Counted from the first letter of the stretch, positions 43,999-52,332 are shown. The stretch: 52,767 bases of DNA from JBAZOY01 sp041648505 (GCA_041648505.1 JBAZOY010000008.1:1-52767); one strand, 5' to 3'. Translations and numbers: made by a program. The notes: generated by a model from the letters alone, not told the origin.

Positions 43999-44375
43999 GC
44001 CGCATCGTCACCTTAACAAGGCGATTTTATATGTAAAAATATACCTTTTAGACTGAATTTGTAGTATAGAAATAATAACCGATCTTTTTATAAACCTTTT
44101 TAAGAAGGAAGTATTCTAACACGGAAAAAGATAAAGGCAAACAGATTATTGATTCTTTCCGTAAAGGTGAAGGGCTGATGTTTGCAGTTAGAGAAACTTT
44201 CTTCATGGTGGCATCCTGTTTCCTGTGTAATCCGTTCAACAAACCTTTAAACGGGAGACCTTTATAAAACTCTCCCGGCATCATATGCCTTTCAGAATGC
44301 CTTGCAAGAGACAATCGAATTGTCGTGAGCATTAACTACCGGAAAAGATTTTAAAAATAACAGGGTACAACAACT
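43999..44375. other. divergent intergenic region, 377 bases
   Basis: Between carB (minus) and yraN (plus). It contains a 7-bp hairpin (CGGGAGA / TCTCCCG, 44252-44277) without a T-run. No riboswitch or gene was recognised. Confidence 0.45.
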
Positions 44376-44759
44376 ATGATAGAGAGCGAGAAGTTTCTCG
44401 GCAGTATAGGAACGGGGAAAAGGGGAGAAGAGATAGCGGTTAAATATTTGAAAAAGGCGGGATATAAGATCATTGAGTGTAACTACAGATGCCTGTTTGG
44501 AGAGATTGATATTATAGCAAAAGATAAAAAAACAATCGTTTTTGTAGAAGTCAAGACCAGGAAATCGGAAAAGTTCGGAGATCCCCAGCTCTCGGTTGGA
44601 TTCGAGAAGCAGAAAAAGATTTCCAGAATATCTTTAAATTATATAGAGGAAAAACGCCTCCATGATTGTGATGCAAGATTTGACGTGGTGGCTGTTAAAA
44701 TGTTACCGGAAGGAAACAAAATTGAACTTATTCAGAACGCCTTCGACCTGGTTATATAA
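44376..44759 (+). CDS. YraN family (UPF0102) nuclease-fold protein
   Basis: The 127-residue protein of the UPF0102 group has the pattern GEEIAVKYLKKAGYKIIECNYRC, then GEIDIIAKDKKTIVFVEVKTR, which matches an endonuclease-like fold (E...D...ExK). Its function is not established; related proteins may act in DNA repair or processing. It is a single gene with a weak ribosome binding site and converges on the alcohol dehydrogenase gene with 72 bases between. Confidence 0.92.
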   Translation: MIESEKFLGSIGTGKRGEEIAVKYLKKAGYKIIECNYRCLFGEIDIIAKDKKTIVFVEVKTRKSEKFGDPQLSVGFEKQKKISRISLNYIEEKRLHDCDARFDVVAVKMLPEGNKIELIQNAFDLVI

Positions 44760-44831
44760 TAAGCAAACAGCAATGGGATGAGAACTTTTCAACATTTTCG
44801 GAGTAATGACTGTAACTTAAAGTGGTTTAGA

Positions 44832-45857
44832 TTATCTCTGGGGTTCGATAATTACCTTTAGAGATTCCTTAGCCTCGGCAACAAGCCGAAAACCCAGCCC
44901 TGTTTCTTCCAGAGACAACCTGTGGCTGATCAATTTATTCACCGGGACACGACCGGCGCGTATAATTTCCATTGCTATTGCGATATCGGAAGGGCTGCTG
45001 CCATAGGAAGGCATTAGTTTTATTTCATTGCGCCAGAATTCATTAACGGGGACAGAGATATCAATGCCCGGTTCTGTAGGGGCAAAGAAGAGAACAGTAC
45101 CTCCACGATCCACGGATTGCAATGCCTGTGTAAAGGAAGACGGGGATCCGGTACAGACGATGACCAGATCGGCAAGGCGGTTGTCATTGATTTGACGGAG
45201 GATACCGGGGACATCTTCATGGGCATTGATTGTTGCGTATGCCCCGAATTGTTTTGCCGTTTTCAGCCGATATTCATTTATGTCTGTCGTGATGATCTGC
45301 CCTGCTCCAAGGGTAGATGCCATTAACAGATGCAACAGACCGGAGATACCACTCCCAAGTATAAGTACTGCCTGCCCCGGTTGAAGATTTGCAATTCTTT
45401 GTCCGCGTATCACACAGGCCAGTGGCTCGACGAACGTACCTTCTTCGAAAGATATCTCATCAGGCAGGGGAAAGACCCCCCGGTCAACATTCAGTCCGGG
45501 AATCCGCACATATTCGGCAAAACCGCCTGGATCATAGTTTGTGGTGTGCAGGGTTTCACAGGCGGTATGGTGGCCTCTTAAACAGTAGTAACATGTATTA
45601 CAGGGAATGTGGTGAGAGACAAAGACCCTGTCACCGATCTTGTAACGCTTTACATCCTTTCCTACCTCAACGACTTCTCCTGTAATTTCGTGGCCGAGAA
45701 CCAGAGGGGCTTTTTTGATGCGGTACCATTCCATAACATCACTGCCGCAGATGCCGCTGGTTATTACTTTTACCAGAACTTCAGCAGGACCGATCCGGGG
45801 GATTGGTATCTCCTCCAGGCGAACATCCCTGTTATTGTAATACATTGCTACACGCAT
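44832..45857 (-). CDS. zinc-dependent alcohol dehydrogenase family protein
   Basis: The 341-residue medium-chain dehydrogenase has catalytic-zinc ligands in SGICGSD (C37) and GHE (H56, E57) and a structural zinc site CNTCYYCLRGHHTAC (C86, C89, C92, C100). The Rossmann motif is VLILGSGISGLL. It groups with the sorbitol/threonine-dehydrogenase-like branch; the substrate is unknown. It lies 10 bases downstream of the LsrF-like aldolase, so both are one transcript and probably act in one pathway on a short-chain or phosphorylated sugar-like compound. Confidence 0.9.
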   Translation of the reverse strand: MRVAMYYNNRDVRLEEIPIPRIGPAEVLVKVITSGICGSDVMEWYRIKKAPLVLGHEITGEVVEVGKDVKRYKIGDRVFVSHHIPCNTCYYCLRGHHTACETLHTTNYDPGGFAEYVRIPGLNVDRGVFPLPDEISFEEGTFVEPLACVIRGQRIANLQPGQAVLILGSGISGLLHLLMASTLGAGQIITTDINEYRLKTAKQFGAYATINAHEDVPGILRQINDNRLADLVIVCTGSPSSFTQALQSVDRGGTVLFFAPTEPGIDISVPVNEFWRNEIKLMPSYGSSPSDIAIAMEIIRAGRVPVNKLISHRLSLEETGLGFRLVAEAKESLKVIIEPQR

Positions 45858-45867
45858 AGTTTGCCCG

Positions 45868-46653
45868 TTATGCTTTAAGACTATTGAACAAATCGTAAGC
45901 CTCTTTTGCGGTGTAATTTTCGTGAATGACAGACCGTAGTGCCCTGATCATGGCTACAGGATGGGGGTTTTGCCAGATATTTCTCCCGAGATTTACACCA
46001 ATGGCGCCTTTTTGGATCCCATCGTAAACAAACTCAAATACCTCAAGTTCCGTTTCACATTTGGGTCCTCCTGCCATAACTACCGGTACGGGGCAGCCAT
46101 TTGTAACCCGCTCAAAATCTTCACACCAGTATGTTTTTACTACGCGGGCACCTAATTCAGCGGCGATGCGGCAGCATAGAGCAAGATATCGGGCATTGCG
46201 TTTGTCCAGTTCTTTGCCTACGGCCGTGACAGCCATAACGGGGATGCCGAAGTCTTCACACATATTAACGATCTCTGCAAGATTTGACAGTGATTCATGT
46301 TCGTAATCGCTGCCCACGAAGATGGAAATGCCGACAGCGGTCGCATTGAGACGTATGATCTCTTCTATGGAAGTTGTGAGAAACTCATTTGCCAGGTCTT
46401 TGCCGATTACACTGCTACCCCCTGATACCCGGAGGATGACAGGCTTAGTATTTTCCGGATTTACTGCGGAACGCAATATGCCTCTTGTTACAAAGATGGC
46501 ATCGCAGTAAGGGAGAAGCGGTTTGATAGTTTCTCCGGGTCTTTCCAGACAAGTTGTGGGACCTTGAAAATAGCCATGATCTATAGGCAGGAAAAAGCAA
46601 TGGCCGTCAGGTTGGATGAGCTGTGATAAACGGTTTTTCATTCCCCAGTCCAT
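45868..46653 (-). CDS. class I aldolase family protein, LsrF/DhnA-like
   Basis: The 261-residue TIM-barrel protein of the DeoC/LsrF/class I FBA family matches E. coli LsrF (thiolase of the AI-2 pathway) closely in several runs: FFLPIDHGYFQGPTTCLER, VTRGILRSAV, and GARVVKTYWCEDFERV with the Schiff-base lysine at K173. No other lsr gene is near and the partner is a Zn-alcohol dehydrogenase, so an AI-2 role is unlikely to follow from context; an aldolase on a different ketose phosphate is equally possible. GGAGG precedes the ATG. Confidence 0.88.
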   Translation of the reverse strand: MDWGMKNRLSQLIQPDGHCFFLPIDHGYFQGPTTCLERPGETIKPLLPYCDAIFVTRGILRSAVNPENTKPVILRVSGGSSVIGKDLANEFLTTSIEEIIRLNATAVGISIFVGSDYEHESLSNLAEIVNMCEDFGIPVMAVTAVGKELDKRNARYLALCCRIAAELGARVVKTYWCEDFERVTNGCPVPVVMAGGPKCETELEVFEFVYDGIQKGAIGVNLGRNIWQNPHPVAMIRALRSVIHENYTAKEAYDLFNSLKA

Positions 46654-46810
46654 GTAAACTGCCTCCTTATAAAAAAGATTAGTTTGTTCCTATGTGTTTT
46701 CATCATCGTTTGATTATCTGAAAACCCTACTATTATATTCCCTTTCACAAATCTTTCCGCTATGAAAAAGGCTGCGAATTTTTTTTACCTCGCTATACTT
46801 TACTGTTCTT

Positions 46811-47044
46811 TCATATATCTATATTCCAACGGTAAGTTCCTCCGCAACAATCCTCTCCTAAGCACAAGGTTTCTATCTCGGTATCCTGGTATCCTGCCTT
46901 GAGTTCCTCAGCTATACCCGGCAAATCACTATATGATTTATCAAAATAACATTCGATGAGTTTCCCATCCACATAAATCTCTATATCGCACTTTTCCGCA
47001 CCCTTTCTGCCAAGATCAACTTCAATTAATATTTTTCTACTCAT
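46811..47044 (-). CDS. hypothetical small protein, coupled to TIGR04076-type gene
   Basis: A 77-residue acidic protein (MSRKILIEVDLGRKG and on) with cysteines at ECYF and CLGEDCCGG. I do not recognise it. The ATG overlaps the stop of the upstream gene by four bases, with GGAG just before it, so it is coupled. The composition and paired start fit a small redox or metal-binding accessory protein, but that is a guess. Confidence 0.7.
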   Translation of the reverse strand: MSRKILIEVDLGRKGAEKCDIEIYVDGKLIECYFDKSYSDLPGIAEELKAGYQDTEIETLCLGEDCCGGTYRWNIDI

Positions 47045-47355
47045 AACTCCGTTTGACTGATCCTTTCCCTTGTTATTTCAAAGTAAACCGTTCCAACCCC
47101 CCCCTTTTTTGGGCCGGGATCCGGACATTGGTATATCTGAGTTTCGGCCGCCATCCAGTCTTCTTTATCTAACCCTTTGCAAAGAGCCGAGAAAGCGGGG
47201 AGCATGCCGGAGAGAGCGTAAGTGCATAACGTCTCACCCTTCTCTAATTTCAAACTCTGTCCATCTTCTCCTATGAGGTAAGTATCTCCGACCTTATGAA
47301 TATGGCAGTAACCATTAATATCTTTGACAGTTATTCTGACTCTATATTTCTCCAC
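47041..47355 (-). CDS. TIGR04076-family protein
   Basis: The 104-residue protein has the layout of the TIGR04076 family: VRITVKDINGYCHIHKVGD at the start, CTYALSGMLPAFSALCKG in the middle, and a later cysteine (QIYQCPDPG). Family function is unknown; the conserved cysteines suggest metal or redox chemistry. The start is a GTG. It is the first gene of a two-gene unit with the small protein at 46811. Confidence 0.75.
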   Translation of the reverse strand: MEKYRVRITVKDINGYCHIHKVGDTYLIGEDGQSLKLEKGETLCTYALSGMLPAFSALCKGLDKEDWMAAETQIYQCPDPGPKKGGVGTVYFEITRERISQTEL

Positions 47356-47752
47356 ATCATCGCTCCCGCTTTGATACCTTTGAATATTAGAATTGGATTC
47401 AGAAGGTACGCATTAAATATCCTTCGGGTACTTTACTGTCGCACTACAGCGCCAGCAAAGGTAATGTTTGAGCACGTAAATGCTCATTATCTATTTGCAG
47501 CGAAACAAGACCTGCATGGTCGAAAAAGATTCTCGAACCCTATGGATAAAATTCCCAAGCCTTTGCTGATTCAATATTTGGGATATCACCCCTAAAGGAC
47601 ACATGTACGATTGTAAAGCCTAGGATAAATCTCTTCTTGATAATCTATGATATGTAAAATATATTCGTCAAGGAAAATATATGTGGAGGGTAAACCTGAT
47701 CGCTTCTCAACAATGAAATATATAGAGGTTGAGGGATGAGGGTGACGGGGGA
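47356..47752. other. divergent intergenic region, about 400 bases
   Basis: Contains dispersed repeat copy F (47373-47552) and the leader of the BtuF-like gene. A minus-strand 60-codon frame (47592-47774) was considered and rejected. No cobalamin riboswitch was recognised in the 200 bases before the binding protein. Confidence 0.5.
47373..47552 (+). repeat. dispersed palindromic repeat, copy F
   Basis: A degenerate copy: ATACCTTTGAATATTAG, AATTGGATTCAGAAGG, then CTTCGGGT. The inner AAAGGTAATGTTTGAG is kept, but the second inner arm is altered to TATTTGCAGCGAAAC. The right arm GACCTGCATGGTCG, AAAAAGATTCTCGA and GGATAAAATTCC is clear. Confidence 0.7.
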
Positions 47753-48691
47753 ATGATATTTTATAATATGACAATATCTTGCCGCAAAATTAGTTTTAAA
47801 TTTCTTCTGTTGATTTCGATTTTTTCACTTTTTCTTTTGTTTCCTCGCATAGTTTACGCCCGGCTTTACACTGACGAAGTGGGAAGAAAGGTAAATGTCA
47901 CTCCTCATCCGAAAAGAATCGTATCCCTTGCCCCCAGTATAACAGAGACGCTCTTTGCCCTCGGTCTAGGTAAGGAGGTTGCAGGAGTAACCACTTTCTG
48001 CAATTACCCTGAGGGTGTTGTGTCGAAACCAAAGGTTGGCAGTTTTACCAACGTATCTCTTGAGAGAGTCGCCTCTCTCAGACCTGATTTGATTATAGGT
48101 ACCGCCGATGGGAACAGTCAGGAAACCATTGAACAAATAGAGAAAATAGGCTTTTCCGTTTACATCGTTAATCCAGTCAGCCTGGAAGAAATATTCAAAA
48201 TGGTTTTGGATATAGGCATGATAACGGGTAGGGAAAAAACAGCAAAAGAACTGATAGCCGATTTACAGAGAAGGGTTAAAGATGTCGTTTTGAAAACCGG
48301 TCATACGAAGAAACCGCGGGTATTTCTACTTCTGGGTACCGATCCGATGGTTACCGCAGGCAGGAATACCATTAATGATAAGCTGATAACACTGGCCGGA
48401 GGATTAAATATCGCCGGAGGGGATGAGGTAAGGTATCCTCTTTATAGCATGGAGGAGGTGGTAGTAAAACAACCGGATGTCATCATTTTAACTTCAATGC
48501 TAAAAGAGAATAACTTCGCGCAGCATATAAACAAATGGAATAAGTGGAATAACATACCTGCCGTGAGAGACAACAGGATTCATTTTATAGATGCCGATCT
48601 GATAACTCGTTCGTCACCGAGGATTGTCGATGGATTGGAAGAACTGGTGAAAATAATCCATCCGGAGCTTTTCCGGGATCATCAAAAGTAA
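47753..48691 (+). CDS. ABC-transporter substrate-binding protein, BtuF-like
   Basis: About 312 residues. An N-terminal hydrophobic signal (FKFLLLISIFSLFLLFPRIV) ends at YA-RL. The mature part shows the helical-backbone metal/cobalamin binding fold (RIVSLAPSITETLFALGLG, then GVTTFCNYPEGV, then LRPDLIIGT). The closest known relatives are cobalamin- and iron-chelate-binding proteins. No permease or ATPase gene is adjacent, so its transporter must be encoded elsewhere. The ATG at 47753 directly follows GGGGGA; the ATG at 47768 or a TTG at 47729 are alternatives. Confidence 0.88.
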   Translation: MIFYNMTISCRKISFKFLLLISIFSLFLLFPRIVYARLYTDEVGRKVNVTPHPKRIVSLAPSITETLFALGLGKEVAGVTTFCNYPEGVVSKPKVGSFTNVSLERVASLRPDLIIGTADGNSQETIEQIEKIGFSVYIVNPVSLEEIFKMVLDIGMITGREKTAKELIADLQRRVKDVVLKTGHTKKPRVFLLLGTDPMVTAGRNTINDKLITLAGGLNIAGGDEVRYPLYSMEEVVVKQPDVIILTSMLKENNFAQHINKWNKWNNIPAVRDNRIHFIDADLITRSSPRIVDGLEELVKIIHPELFRDHQK

Positions 48692-48734
48692 AAGACAAAA
48701 AGTGCTGTGTCCTTTTGTTTAAAGGAAGACAAAC

Positions 48735-48806
48735 CGGTTACCTCATAAAACATGTTACTCAGAGAGAATATTTTTTTTAAGTTTTTTATCCATGATTTTC
48801 CTTGGC
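48735..48806 (-). mobile_element. relic of a transposase 3' end, left copy
   Basis: Read on the minus strand it matches the transposase-like 3' end at the right edge of the window: AAAATCATGGATAAAAAACT and TTTTATGAGGTAACCG against AAAATCATGGATAAGAAACT and TTTTATGAGGCAACG. In translation it keeps RKIMDKKLKK and then loses frame. The rest of the element is gone. Confidence 0.55.
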
Positions 48807-48929
48807 ATTCTTATGTATGTAGCTGAAGATGCCTGATGTAAACATTCTTTAATGAAATGATAAGTACTATAACCAGGCAAATGTAGCCAATCGCTAAAAA
48901 ACGCGGCGGCTGATTTGCACTGTTAGAAA

Positions 48930-49817
48930 ATGAAGATGAAAGAAACAACAGCAAACGATAAGAGCAATGACCTGTACTTCGGAGGTCACCTCGTTGCCTT
49001 CATACATATACTTGGGCGATCACGTCACTTGACGAAGCTGCAAGAGAAGAGGCAGTGGGAATGTCGGGAGCTGACGATAGCAGCCTTTCGTGAAACATAT
49101 GGAAAAATCATTAAATTCAGAAGATTCTTCTCTGATTTCCTCTCGGAATTCACGAAACCATCGCCACTTGATGACGCACTTCGGCACGTGCTGGGTGGCG
49201 AAGAGTTGAAAGTATGCGAACATATTGGATCGAATCGCACATTAAATAGAAGCCTCTCAGACTCCCTTATATTGACATTCCCCCTGATTGGTTCAAACGG
49301 TTTGTTTCCCCTTAACAGTATCTATGGTGTTTTAGCCGCCTGTGCCGCAAGTATCCTGATGGCCTTTAACTATGGCTTTGCTGTTCGGGGCGCCATCGAA
49401 ATAGGACCGTGCTTATTTGACATCACAACTAACGAAGTCTACGGTACAGCCTTAAGTGGTGCTGTCAGGAGTGAAAAAGAAGCCGACTGGCCACGGATAT
49501 TGGTAGGGCCTGAGTTGGTCGTTTATCTCCGAGAATGCCTCGAACTGCCCCAGGGGTCCACTATCAATCAGCTCAATTCAAGCTCGGCAGCACTCTGTCT
49601 GAAAGTGGTTTCGAGAGTAGACGACGGTCTCTACTTTCTGGATTACCTCTCGCCGGAGTTCACAGACCTGTGGCCTCTCCCCAACATAGACATGGCTGTT
49701 CAAGGGGCGGTCAAATTCATTAAGAGCCAGATTTCAGAAAATGACAGCACTAAAGTTAAGAACAAGTACGAGATGTTAAAGGCATACTTCGTAAGTCGTG
49801 GAATAGCAGCTTTCTAA
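48930..49817 (+). CDS. hypothetical protein with degenerate class III nucleotidyl cyclase-like domain
   Basis: 295 residues. Two stretches recall class III cyclase-like domains: the first strand LVAFIHILGRSRHL (residues 21-34), and LSDSLILTFP with RGAIEIGPCLFDITTNEVYG and PRILVGPEL (residues 109-196). In active cyclases the first strand carries a metal-binding Asp (FxDxxG); here that position is His26, while Asp111 in the second is kept. So it is likely either inactive or a nucleotide-binding derivative. The N-terminal 20 residues are polar. The start is weak. It lies in the accessory segment between two transposase relics. I cannot name its function. Confidence 0.7.
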   Translation: MKMKETTANDKSNDLYFGGHLVAFIHILGRSRHLTKLQEKRQWECRELTIAAFRETYGKIIKFRRFFSDFLSEFTKPSPLDDALRHVLGGEELKVCEHIGSNRTLNRSLSDSLILTFPLIGSNGLFPLNSIYGVLAACAASILMAFNYGFAVRGAIEIGPCLFDITTNEVYGTALSGAVRSEKEADWPRILVGPELVVYLRECLELPQGSTINQLNSSSAALCLKVVSRVDDGLYFLDYLSPEFTDLWPLPNIDMAVQGAVKFIKSQISENDSTKVKNKYEMLKAYFVSRGIAAF

Positions 49818-50301
49818 GAACCGGGTGCGCTCAATCGTTCATACTGCTCGTTCCGGGTGACTCGGGTGTTGTATATTTCAAACCGTTATCTTTAGGTAAT
49901 TCAATAAACTGATACCGAGTATTTGTATGTGTACTTGATAATCATGCCAGGACTTGTTTCGACGGTGTCTGTTAAGTCAATAATGGGCCAGGACAAAATA
50001 TTGTCACCGATTGTCTTACCCCCCCTCAACTTTTTAAAAATGCTAAGGAAAAGCTTTCCCGTGTATTTATTTTTCTATTCTTCTCTATGAAGATTCGGTC
50101 CGCAGAAAAATTTACCAATTCTTAAAACCGCCCCCAAAGTTCCCTTTTCATAGTAGCACTCTTTCGAAAATTGTGATAGTGCGGAGCCCGTAGATAAAGT
50201 TAAAGATTAAAGTTCCTAACCAGTCACACTGCGTGAGGTTGGCATGGAATTATATGCGGTCTTCCTATATTACTAATGATTAGCATTAAAGGATGGGTGA
50301 T

Positions 50302-50400
50302 ATGATGGAACTTAGAATGCGCGACAGGGAGATACGGCAACTTTATATGTTCACTAAGTTTTTACGTAGATACTGCACCGTAAAAACTTTTATATTTTAG
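50302..50400 (+). CDS. possible 32-residue leader peptide before the ThDP gene
   Basis: The ATG at 50302 (a second at 50305) follows AAAGGA at good spacing. The frame encodes MELRMRDREIRQLYMFTKF and on, and ends at 50400, nine bases before the ThDP ATG. The hairpin at 50356-50389 lies inside it. It contains no run of branched-chain codons, so classical attenuation by those amino acids is not indicated. Confidence 0.35.
   Translation: MMELRMRDREIRQLYMFTKFLRRYCTVKTFIF
50356..50389 (+). promoter_or_regulatory. 11-bp perfect hairpin followed by U-rich tract
   Basis: AAGTTTTTACG (50356-50366) and CGTAAAAACTT (50379-50389) enclose 12 bases, followed by TTATATTTT. The shape is that of an intrinsic terminator or attenuator, but with an AT-rich stem. 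It lies 20 bases before the ThDP gene's start codon and may also be an operator. Confidence 0.5.
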
Positions 50401-50409
50401 GCTGAAAAA

Positions 50410-52236
50410 ATGGAAAAACACAGGTCCATTCATGGAGGAATGCTCGTAGGAGAAATCCTTAAGGAGAATGGGGTTGAATATGCTTTTGGTATACATGGCA
50501 CCCATGTATGGCCATATGAGAGAGGCTTCTACGAGTTTGGAATAAAGCGTGTTCATATGCGGCATGAGCAAGCAGCGGTATATGCTGCTGATGCTTATGC
50601 GCGAATTACCCGTAGACCTTCGATTTGTTATGCTACCAGTGGGCCTGGTATGACAAACACCATTAGCGGCATAGCTCAAGCTTGGTGGGCGAGGAGCCCC
50701 GTAATTGCCCTTTTTGGGCAACATGATCGGAATTTAAATGGAAAGGGAACATTACAGGAAGCCTATGCCGAGGAAATGTGCAAAACGATAACAAAATGGG
50801 TAGTAGTAAATGAGAAGATGTCTCTAATTTCTTCCTATCTTCGTAAGGCTCTTTTTGATTGTATGTCATATCCTCCTGGTCCTATAGCCATTGCCAATAC
50901 CCTTAAAGCTTTGCTGATCCGCCCAAGGAAGTCTGACTATATTGAGCATGTGCCGGAAGAAAAGAAAGAAACAAAGATAACAGGAGCTGACTTTGCGCAC
51001 ATTGAGGAATGCACAAGGTTGATTGCTTGCGCAGAAAGACCTGTAATTTTAGCAGGTAATGGTGCTTACTGGGCAAATGCTGGTTCTGAACTAAGGGACC
51101 TTGCTGAGTTGATTGCCTGCCCATTCAATCTCAGAAGATCAGCCAGGGGTATCATATCTGAAGACCACTCTCTCTGTATTAATTCTGGGTACAGAATTAA
51201 TTTTTGGAAAGATGCTGATTTGCTTATAATTATAGGACTAGATCTAAACTACTTAGAGGCCTATGGAGCAAGTCCTCCATACCCTAAAGCGAAGCGGATA
51301 ATTATCAATGAGTCAGAGCCTGAAGCCAAGACTTCAGGCTCTGAAGACTTATGCATTATTGGCAACCCCAAAACAATTTTGAAGCAAGTATTAGAGTGTG
51401 CTAAAAGCACGAAGAACCTGAATTCCGAGAAACGAAAAGATTGGATAGCATGGCTAAGACGATGTCAGGAGGATTATCAACGATGGGTAAGGCTAAATAT
51501 AGCAGATTTCCGGTTTCTCGAGCCTGTGCATGGCTTTATATTAGGGGCACAGATTGCCGATTTTCTTGATTCTGATGCTACTATTATTTTGGACTCCTTT
51601 ACAGGAAGCAACTACCTTACAGATCATATTATTGCCAAATTCCCCGGACAAGTGCTGGATACCGGCCCCTGGGGTAATATTGGTCACGGTATAGGAATGG
51701 GCATAGGTGCCCAGTTAGCACGACCTGGCAAACAAGTTCTTGTGATGATGGGTGATGGTGGGATGGGGATCGGAGGGATGGACATCGAAACAGCAGTGAG
51801 ATGGAAACTTCCCGTGGTTTATGTAGTATATAATGACAGTGATTGGGTGAATGGACTTCGAGACGCGGTCTTCAAGGATCAGGTGTATGAATGGGGCATG
51901 ATGCCGGATATTCGTTATGATTTGATGTTTGAAATCATAGGCTGTCATGCTGAATTCGTAACCAAGCCTGAAGAAATCCGCCCTGCCCTGGAAAGGGCTT
52001 TTAACTCAGGCAAGACAGCAGTAGTTAATATCATCGTTGAACCAAAGCTCTTGCATCGCCTCATAGGCACACCCTTTATGAGAGGTATTATAAAAAAACT
52101 TGCAGATAAGAAGAAAGTGGTTCCTGAGATGTGGGACCTTTTAGAGAAGGGGCTCACTAAGGAGGTAATAGATAAGCTGAGAGGTCTAGGCTATCCTTTC
52201 TTGAGAAGTAGGGAAACTCTTGAGAGGACAAAATAG
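50410..52236 (+). CDS. thiamine-diphosphate-dependent enzyme of the acetolactate synthase-like family
   Basis: 608 residues with three domains of the POX/ALS-like family. The N-terminal PYR domain has the ThDP-activating glutamate in MRHEQAAVYAADAYAR (E53) and SGPGMTNTISGIA. The middle domain has PVILAGNGAYWAN. The C-terminal PP domain has VMMGDGGMGIGGMDIET and VVYNDSDW, with ND where most members have NN. A C-terminal tail of about 60 residues beyond the usual end (MWDLLEKGLTKEVIDKLRGL and on) is unusual. The substrate may be a 2-oxo acid or an acyl-CoA-type donor. It is a single gene in the accessory segment, with a possible attenuator in front. Confidence 0.9.
   Translation: MEKHRSIHGGMLVGEILKENGVEYAFGIHGTHVWPYERGFYEFGIKRVHMRHEQAAVYAADAYARITRRPSICYATSGPGMTNTISGIAQAWWARSPVIALFGQHDRNLNGKGTLQEAYAEEMCKTITKWVVVNEKMSLISSYLRKALFDCMSYPPGPIAIANTLKALLIRPRKSDYIEHVPEEKKETKITGADFAHIEECTRLIACAERPVILAGNGAYWANAGSELRDLAELIACPFNLRRSARGIISEDHSLCINSGYRINFWKDADLLIIIGLDLNYLEAYGASPPYPKAKRIIINESEPEAKTSGSEDLCIIGNPKTILKQVLECAKSTKNLNSEKRKDWIAWLRRCQEDYQRWVRLNIADFRFLEPVHGFILGAQIADFLDSDATIILDSFTGSNYLTDHIIAKFPGQVLDTGPWGNIGHGIGMGIGAQLARPGKQVLVMMGDGGMGIGGMDIETAVRWKLPVVYVVYNDSDWVNGLRDAVFKDQVYEWGMMPDIRYDLMFEIIGCHAEFVTKPEEIRPALERAFNSGKTAVVNIIVEPKLLHRLIGTPFMRGIIKKLADKKKVVPEMWDLLEKGLTKEVIDKLRGLGYPFLRSRETLERTK
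51313..51344. repeat. perfect 13-bp hairpin inside the ThDP gene
   Basis: TCAGAGCCTGAAG and CTTCAGGCTCTGA enclose six bases (CCAAGA). It lies in codons for ESEPEAKTSGSED, a likely surface loop. The pairing is perfect and GC-rich enough to form in mRNA. Confidence 0.6.
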
Positions 52237-52332
52237 CCACGCATCGATAAAAGTTCGGATTTCCCCCCGTGTATTAGGGAGAAAAATTCTTAAAGCGACA
52301 GTGCGATGGATGAAGAAGCTGACTAGTCGGTA

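Larger units (their letters stand above)
49818..50409. other. intergenic region upstream of the ThDP gene, 592 bases
   Basis: Mostly unrecognised. It includes a short palindrome (GACAA-AATA-TTGTC near 49993), a GGAAAAGCTTTCC-like near-palindrome (about 50047), a 32-codon leader frame (50302-50400) and an 11-bp perfect hairpin (50356-50389) directly before the ThDP gene. Confidence 0.5.

Noticed and set aside
44832..46653. Assigning an AI-2 (lsr) quorum-sensing role to the aldolase pair
   Set aside because: Only LsrF-like similarity; no LsrK, LsrG, LsrR or transporter is present.
47592..47774. A 60-codon minus-strand frame before the BtuF-like gene
   Set aside because: It overlaps the start region of the plus-strand gene and lacks a ribosome binding site.
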